From: Vibrio gallaecicus
Lineage (GTDB): Bacteria; Pseudomonadota; Gammaproteobacteria; Enterobacterales; Vibrionaceae
Direction: 5' to 3'
Length of the DNA stretch: 64,000 nucleotides
NCBI RefSeq assembly: GCF_024347495.1
Contig: NZ_AP025490.1
Coordinates: forward strand, 2,976,001-3,040,000
Part shown: positions 59,396-64,000 of the stretch, piece after piece
Numbering within the stretch: position 1 is the stretch's first letter
Layout: each line of letters starts with the position of its first letter
Notes under the pieces: model-generated
What the model saw: only the letters and a program-made list of their open reading frames with translations
What the model was told of the DNA's origin: nothing
The model's database searches: none
Translations under genes and position numbers: made by a program

Positions 59396-59717
59396 GTCGG
59401 CCTACCTTTAAATTATCTATTCGAGTTGAAGGTTCACTCCACTTATCGCCCATTCTACTCAGCAGAGCCCCGATAAACACTCTCTATATTCGATATTTTG
59501 CACTATTCGACTAAAAAATAATCGTAATTCACCGAATATTGACGTGAGCAATAGCAAGCAACTGTGGTAACTCATCATTTTATTGAATATTTCAAATTTC
59601 GAGCCTCATATTGATCAAAGGCAAACCCTCAAAAGTAAAAAAGCAAACGTTCCCTTTGAGGTATGATAAAATTCGCCGCAAATTTCTATTCCCCCCTTTG
59701 AAAGTTTTGGAGTCAGC
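59396..59717. other. zapB-glpX divergent intergenic region, 322 bp
   Basis: No gene. It must hold promoters for both genes; a TATGAT hexamer at 59662-59667, about 50 bases before glpX, could be a -10, but I see no good -35. No other motif is convincing. Confidence 0.5.
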
Positions 59718-60725
59718 ATGAAACGCGATTTAGCAATGTCATTCTCTCGTGTCACAGAAGGTGCCGCACTAGCAGGTTATAAGTGGCTCGGGCGTGGCGA
59801 TAAAAACGCTGCCGATGGCGCTGCTGTAGAAGTAATGCGTAGCTTACTTAATAAAACAGAAATCAGCGGTGAAATTGTTATCGGTGAAGGCGAGATAGAT
59901 GATGCTCCAATGCTATACATTGGTGAAGAGGTAGGTATTGGTGGTGATGCTGTAGATATCGCAGTAGATCCAATTGAAGGAACCCGCATGACGGCGATGG
60001 GGCAATCTAACGCATTGGCTGTACTGGCTGCAGGTGAGAAAGGAAGCTTTCTAAAAGCACCCGACATGTATATGGAAAAACTAGTGGTAGGCCCTGGCGC
60101 TAAAGGCGTTATTGACCTAGAACTGCCACTGACAGAAAACCTAGAAAATATCGCTAAAGCATTAGGTAAAACCCTTGATACTCTAGTAGTCACCACGCTT
60201 GCTAAGCCTCGTCACGATGAAGTTATTGCACAAATGCAAGCAATGGGCATTCGTGTATTTGCTGTGCCTGATGGCGATGTTGCCGCTTCAATTCTAACTT
60301 GTATGCCAGACAGCGAAGTAGACGTAATGTACTGTATCGGCGGCGCTCCTGAAGGTGTGGTTTCTGCTGCTGTAATTCGCGCACTAGATGGCGACATGCA
60401 CGGTCGATTACTGCCTCGCCACGAAGTAAAAGGCGACACAGAAGAGAACCGCAAACACGGTGAACTTGAACTTGAGCGTTGTGCTGAAATGGGCGTAACC
60501 GCTGGCATCGTCCTAAAAATGGAAGACATGGCTCGCAGCGACAATGTTGTATTCTCTGCGACAGGTATTACTAAAGGCGACCTGCTTGAAGGTATTACAC
60601 GCCAAGGCAATATTGCGACAACTGAGACCCTGCTCATTCGTGGTCGCTGCCGTACTATTCGTCGCATCAAATCGATTCACTACCTAGAGCGTAAAGATCC
60701 AGAAGTGATTGATCATATTCTTTAA
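59718..60725 (+). CDS. glpX: Class II fructose-1,6-bisphosphatase
   Basis: A 335-residue metal-dependent FBPase. The blocks GRGDKNAADGAAVEVM, IGEGEIDDAPMLY and VDPIEGTRMTA hold the metal and substrate ligands, and MYCIGGAPEGVV lies in the C-terminal half. It serves gluconeogenesis; tpiA, a glycolytic partner, lies 2.5 kb downstream in the same direction. In E. coli glpX is third in glpFKX; here it is alone. Confidence 0.96.
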   Translation: MKRDLAMSFSRVTEGAALAGYKWLGRGDKNAADGAAVEVMRSLLNKTEISGEIVIGEGEIDDAPMLYIGEEVGIGGDAVDIAVDPIEGTRMTAMGQSNALAVLAAGEKGSFLKAPDMYMEKLVVGPGAKGVIDLELPLTENLENIAKALGKTLDTLVVTTLAKPRHDEVIAQMQAMGIRVFAVPDGDVAASILTCMPDSEVDVMYCIGGAPEGVVSAAVIRALDGDMHGRLLPRHEVKGDTEENRKHGELELERCAEMGVTAGIVLKMEDMARSDNVVFSATGITKGDLLEGITRQGNIATTETLLIRGRCRTIRRIKSIHYLERKDPEVIDHIL

Positions 60726-60806
60726 AGAAAATCGCCATAATGAATACCGGTCATAATAAACACTGAACGCTATTAGGCTTAGTAATAACAGAGCTTAATA
60801 AAAAAG

Positions 60807-60838
60807 AAGGCTGATACTCAGGTATCGGCCTTTTTATT
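60807..60838 (+). terminator. Intrinsic terminator of glpX
   Basis: An 11-pair stem with one wobble (AAGGCTGATAC/GTATCGGCCTT, loop TCAG) followed by TTTATT, 81 bases past the stop. Confidence 0.93.
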
Positions 60839-60971
60839 ATCCCTATAAAATCTTCTGGCTTCCCCCGCAAGCTCTTCAATTAAATAGCATAAAAGAACTC
60901 AAGAGATAGTAAGAGGTTTTCTTTATAAACACCTTGCCCCATAATAGTAGGGTTCATAAGGTAGGAATAAC

Positions 60972-61592
60972 ATGAAAACGAGCGACAAAATCTTACAAAC
61001 TATCAAGCGCCAAGGTGCCGTTACAGCTAAACAACTTTCTGAAGCGTTTGGCATGACGACGATGGGCGCAAGACAACACCTACAAAGTTTGGAAGATGAC
61101 GGTATTCTCGCGTTTCATGATGTAAAAGTTAAAGTTGGGCGCCCTACTCGTCACTGGTCACTGACTCAGAAAGGTCATGGGCAATTTTCAGATCGTCACG
61201 GTGAATTAACCATTCAATTTATTGATGCTGTTGAACACTTATTTGGCAAAGAAGGACTGGAAAAAGTCACCGCTGAGCGTGAAGCTCATACTTTCAAACA
61301 GTACCAAGAAGCCCTATCTCATTGCTCAGACCTGCCAAGTAAATTACAAACACTTGCTGATTTACGAGAAAACGAAGGATATATGGCAGAGCTTATTGAC
61401 GAAAGCGATCACTATATTTTAATTGAGAATCACTGCCCAATTTGTAAAGCAGCTATGCGTTGCCCAAGCCTATGCCAATCAGAGCTTAATATATTCAAAG
61501 AGTTATTGAATGGTGAATGTGAAGTTACTCGATCAGAACACATTATTGAAGGTAAACGCCGCTGCACTTATACCTTAACGCCTTTGCTCTAA
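60972..61592 (+). CDS. SufR-like winged-helix regulator with Cys cluster (COG2345 type)
   Basis: A 206-residue predicted regulator. The N-terminal winged helix (about 1-65) with AVTAKQLSEAFGMTTMGARQ is of ArsR/DeoR-like type. The C-terminal NHCPICKAAMRCPSLCQSEL (about 153-172) has four cysteines in a pattern seen in SufR-type proteins that bind a [4Fe-4S] cluster. It is therefore a candidate iron-sulfur or redox sensor. No suf or isc genes are in view, so its targets cannot be guessed from neighbours. AAGGTAGGA precedes the ATG. Confidence 0.82.
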   Translation: MKTSDKILQTIKRQGAVTAKQLSEAFGMTTMGARQHLQSLEDDGILAFHDVKVKVGRPTRHWSLTQKGHGQFSDRHGELTIQFIDAVEHLFGKEGLEKVTAEREAHTFKQYQEALSHCSDLPSKLQTLADLRENEGYMAELIDESDHYILIENHCPICKAAMRCPSLCQSELNIFKELLNGECEVTRSEHIIEGKRRCTYTLTPLL

Positions 61593-61699
61593 TGTATTCT
61601 CATTTTTGAGAAAAGAGTAAACGGATAAAATATCCCCCATAATCTTTCTTATGCTTAATGTACTGATGAAATTGTTATTACAGTACGAAGGAAGTCTCT

Positions 61700-62059
61700 A
61701 TGGGATACCCACAGCTAGAACAACCTCTCCCATCATTCGATGAACTTGTCGATCTTGCACAAAAGGATCCCGACGCTTTTAATCAATTTAAGCATGACAT
61801 GTGCGAGGATATGATTTGCTCTGCATCAGAATCCATGCAAGACAGGCTTAGAGCGCAGCAATGCCACATCGATCTCGTCGTCAGCCGCTGTAAAAATCCG
61901 GACCACACCAATGTTGTGTTGATGCAGGAGCTTTGCTGCCAGATGGGTAAATTTCAAGACATGCTAGAAGGTGATGTACGAATTGATTCCCCACAAGCTG
62001 TGATTATTCCTTTTAAACCTCAGCCCCCTCATAAGAAAACATTCCATGACGCTGACTAA
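61700..62059 (+). CDS. DUF3135-like small conserved protein
   Basis: A 119-residue acidic, mostly helical soluble protein with no signal peptide. LPSFDELVDLAQKDPDAFNQ, the central helix region with Cys pairs (SRC and ELCCQM) and a basic C-terminal tail are visible. I recall this as DUF3135, common in Vibrionaceae and relatives. Function unknown. AAGGAAG precedes the ATG, and a strong terminator follows at once. Confidence 0.8.
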   Translation: MGYPQLEQPLPSFDELVDLAQKDPDAFNQFKHDMCEDMICSASESMQDRLRAQQCHIDLVVSRCKNPDHTNVVLMQELCCQMGKFQDMLEGDVRIDSPQAVIIPFKPQPPHKKTFHDAD

Positions 62060-62068
62060 ATTCAAATA

Positions 62069-62096
62069 AAAAAGGAGACTGCTAAGTCTCCTTTTT
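62069..62096. terminator. Bidirectional terminator between the DUF3135-like and DUF805 genes
   Basis: A 12-pair perfect stem AAAAAGGAGACT/AGTCTCCTTTTT with loop GCTA, 9 bases past the plus-strand stop. Confidence 0.94.
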
Positions 62097-62134
62097 AGAA
62101 TGCCAAATTTATTCAGACCTCAGCTTACCTACAC

Positions 62135-62557
62135 CTACTTAGGCTCAGGTCCGTATTGGTTTTCTCCATCAGCACCTTTCATAAAGCCACACTCCACCAA
62201 AATCCACAACCCACAAGCCAAAGCAGCGGTAGTCGCAACCATTTGTAATGGTGATGCACCGTCAACACTCTGTGTAGCGGCTGGTGTTGCTAAGCGTCCT
62301 AATACCAAAGGAATATTAAGCAGTAACCAAAGGTTGGATTTTCCTCTGTCATGCCACCTCTTTGAAGTGATCGCTAAATCAGGTACAAGTAGGAACAATA
62401 AGAAAACAGGTAGCAATATATAAGCATATGCTGGGAATAACACAGAAATGCCGGTTGCAAAGCCCGCAATTAAAACATAATAAATAACATTCCAAGTCCA
62501 GAAGACCTTACGGCCAATTCTACCCTTGAAAGAAAACAACAGTTCTTTCATCGACAT
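62135..62557 (-). CDS. DUF805-family inner-membrane protein
   Basis: A 140-residue protein with the DUF805 hallmark FKGRIGRKVFWTWNV at 10-24 and the KRWHDRGKSNLWLLLN block around 66-81. Three to four hydrophobic helices indicate an inner-membrane protein, like E. coli YhaH/YhaI. Function unknown. The weak ribosome binding site leaves ATG at 62557 or 62551 open. Confidence 0.88.
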   Translation of the reverse strand: MSMKELLFSFKGRIGRKVFWTWNVIYYVLIAGFATGISVLFPAYAYILLPVFLLFLLVPDLAITSKRWHDRGKSNLWLLLNIPLVLGRLATPAATQSVDGASPLQMVATTAALACGLWILVECGFMKGADGENQYGPEPK

Positions 62558-62590
62558 CTTAGATACTCAAAAAATTAGCCATCACAGCTT

Positions 62591-62626
62591 TGACAGCAAA
62601 AATAAATATGACAGCAAAATAAAAAT
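62591..62626. repeat. 18-bp direct repeat, two copies
   Basis: Adjacent units at 62591-62608 and 62609-62626 both begin TGACAGCAAAA and continue A/T-rich. They lie in the DUF805-CHMI gap, next to the 17-bp repeat. Confidence 0.7.
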
Positions 62627-62653
62627 TGGTTAGATCAGCTAACTATTTTAACT

Positions 62654-62704
62654 AATTAATCATTACAACAAGTTAATCATGACTGCTAGTTAATCACTTT
62701 TTGA
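62654..62704. repeat. 17-bp tandem repeat, three copies
   Basis: TTAATCA recurs at 62656, 62673 and 62690, an exact 17-base period. The units are about AATTAATCATTACAACA, AGTTAATCATGACTGCT and AGTTAATCACTTTTTGA. The last copy overlaps the 3' end of the CHMI-family gene. Confidence 0.65.
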
Positions 62705-63033
62705 AAGCAAGTCTTGTCCATATCTCGGATATTAACAGTAAGACTACGAACGTGGCTCGCTTGCTCTTGTAAAGTTTGCATTAATTGGCGAGATAAATCT
62801 CGCTTTTGCTCTTCTGTACGCCCCGATAATAGTTCAAAACTGATATGGATAAAATCGACATTATCGCCTTCCTCACCCACCAACCAATTATGGCAACGCA
62901 GTGAACGAGACTTCACAGAAGTCGCATCAAATAACCCACATACAAGTGCCACTTGGTGAAGGTCTTCTAACAAACCTTGAATATTAACTCGCTCATCCAC
63001 TGAGTTTGAATACTCTAAAACTAAATTTGGCAT
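62686..63033 (-). CDS. 5-carboxymethyl-2-hydroxymuconate isomerase (CHMI) family protein
   Basis: A 115-residue tautomerase-superfamily protein starting MPNLVLEYSNS, so that after Met removal Pro1 is the expected catalytic base. SVKSRSLRCHNWLVG and VDFIHISFELLSGRT fit the CHMI (HpaF) family. CHMI acts in homoprotocatechuate breakdown, but no hpa genes are near, so the true substrate is uncertain. The ATG at 63033 has AGGA eight bases upstream; a TTG two codons earlier would hide the Pro. Confidence 0.85.
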   Translation of the reverse strand: MPNLVLEYSNSVDERVNIQGLLEDLHQVALVCGLFDATSVKSRSLRCHNWLVGEEGDNVDFIHISFELLSGRTEEQKRDLSRQLMQTLQEQASHVRSLTVNIRDMDKTCFQKVIN

Positions 63034-63283
63034 TCTCAATTCCTATACTAATACGCAATCGTTTGTCCCTTAATATCAACTAACGATGAAAAATCCGAGA
63101 AGTTCGCTATTATTCTGTCTGTCGGATCACTGATATATGCTTAAAATCTACTCTGACCATTGAGTAAGATCCAAGAAAGTAATGACCACAGTCATGATCT
63201 GTTGATATTAATCTGTTATATTATTTCGTAATAAAGTTTACTTTTTTACATTCGATTTATTTAAATACTTTGGAGATATTCCT

Positions 63284-64000
63284 ATGCGTCATCCTGTAGT
63301 TATGGGTAACTGGAAACTAAACGGCAGCAAAGAAATGGTTGTTGATCTACTAAACGGTCTTAACGCTGAACTTGAAGGCGTGACAGGCGTAGACGTAGCA
63401 GTTGCTCCACCTGCACTTTTCGTTGACCTTGCTGAGCGTACGCTTACTGAAGCAGGCAGCGCTATCATCCTAGGTGCTCAAAACTCTGACCTAAACAACA
63501 GCGGTGCATTCACTGGCGACATGTCTCCAGCAATGCTTAAAGAGTTCGGCGCATCTCACATCATCATCGGTCACTCTGAGCGTCGTGAATACCACGCTGA
63601 ATCTGACGAGTTTGTTGCTAAGAAATTCGCATTCCTAAAAGAGAACGGTCTAACTCCTGTTCTTTGTATTGGTGAGTCTGAAGCACAAAACGAAGCAGGC
63701 GAAACTGTTGCTGTATGTGCTCGTCAACTTGACGCTGTTATCAACACTCAAGGTGTTGAAGCTCTTGAAGGCGCTATCATCGCTTACGAACCAATCTGGG
63801 CTATCGGTACAGGTAAAGCAGCTACAGCTGAAGATGCACAACGCATCCACGCTCAAATCCGTGCACACATTGCAGAGAAATCTGAAGACGTTGCTAAGAA
63901 AGTTGTTATCCAATACGGCGGTTCTGTTAAGCCAGAAAACGCAGCAGCTTACTTCGCACAACCAGACATCGACGGTGCTCTAGTTGGCGGTGCAGCTCTA
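63284..64000 (+). CDS. tpiA: Triosephosphate isomerase (cut by window edge)
   Basis: 239 residues to the window end, about 17 short of the usual ~256. GNWKLNGS holds the Lys at the active site (residues 8-15), IIGHSERR the catalytic His near 96, and [11 protein letters not shown] the catalytic Glu near 168; the phosphate loop [11 protein letters not shown] follows. It interconverts DHAP and glyceraldehyde 3-phosphate. Codon use is strongly biased, as expected for a highly expressed glycolytic gene. TTTGGAGAT precedes the ATG. Confidence 0.97.
   Translation, partial: MRHPVVMGNWKLNGSKEMVVDLLNGLNAELEGVTGVDVAVAPPALFVDLAERTLTEAGSAIILGAQNSDLNNSGAFTGDMSPAMLKEFGASHIIIGHSERREYHAESDEFVAKKFAFLKENGLTPVLCIGESEAQNEAGETVAVCARQLDAVINTQGVEALEGAIIAYEPIWAIGTGKAATAEDAQRIHAQIRAHIAEKSEDVAKKVVIQYGGSVKPENAAAYFAQPDIDGALVGGAAL

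Noticed and set aside
63650..63983. Frames of about 104 codons on both strands inside tpiA
   Set aside because: Products of the strongly biased codon use of tpiA, not separate genes.

Overview
The window is chromosomal DNA of a gamma-proteobacterium of the family Vibrionaceae (Vibrio or Aliivibrio type). This rests on the protein families and on several diagnostic traits: an argH gene fused to an acetyltransferase domain, AphA between ppc and metF, a pilMNOPQ-aroK-aroB-damX-dam-rpe-gph-trpS block, an OxyR/peroxiredoxin-glutaredoxin pair, and GlyGly-CTERM extracellular nucleases. The order matches what I recall of the large chromosome of Vibrio cholerae. The DNA is moderately AT-rich. I saw no tRNA, rRNA, prophage, insertion sequence, integron or CRISPR array.

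Layout. 1-3705 (minus): arginine catabolism and biosynthesis (astD partial, astA, argD/astC) and pabA. 3983-12766 (minus): an extracellular DNA-use cluster of porin, two ExeM/Xds-type nucleases and a secreted endonuclease I, preceded by a Pho-box-like array. 13164-20358 (minus): trpS, gph, rpe, dam, damX, aroB, aroK. 20535-25105 (minus): pilQPONM, type IV pilus/competence apparatus, divergent from mrcA (PBP1A). 28112-31769: oxyR divergent from a Prx-Grx hybrid peroxidase with an OxyR-type operator between them, then a dihydrolipoamide dehydrogenase-like flavoprotein. 31872-32558: a RidA-family protein and a small CxxC membrane protein. 32761-39398: argH(GNAT), argG, argB and argC against divergent argE, with tandem ARG boxes at two places. 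39678-43203: ppc and aphA, with a long aphA leader carrying a Qrr-complementary stretch. 43315-48622: metF and metBL with met boxes, and metJ. 48787-54946: short malic enzyme, rpmE, priA, cytR, ftsN. 55222-57272: hslVU behind a sigma32-like promoter. 57462-64000: menA, rraA, zapB, glpX, a SufR-like regulator, small conserved proteins, a CHMI-family protein and the start of tpiA.

How the genes work together. Arginine genes are under ArgR boxes, methionine genes under MetJ boxes and peroxide defence under OxyR. The nuclease cluster looks like a phosphate- or nucleotide-scavenging module: secreted enzymes cut DNA outside the cell and a porin could admit the products. The second ExeM paralogue has lost several residues expected for metal-dependent catalysis, so it may have become a binding protein. 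Intrinsic terminators are unusually clear and cut the window into small transcription units. Three intergenic regions hold short degenerate tandem repeats (16-20 bp units) that no gene explains.
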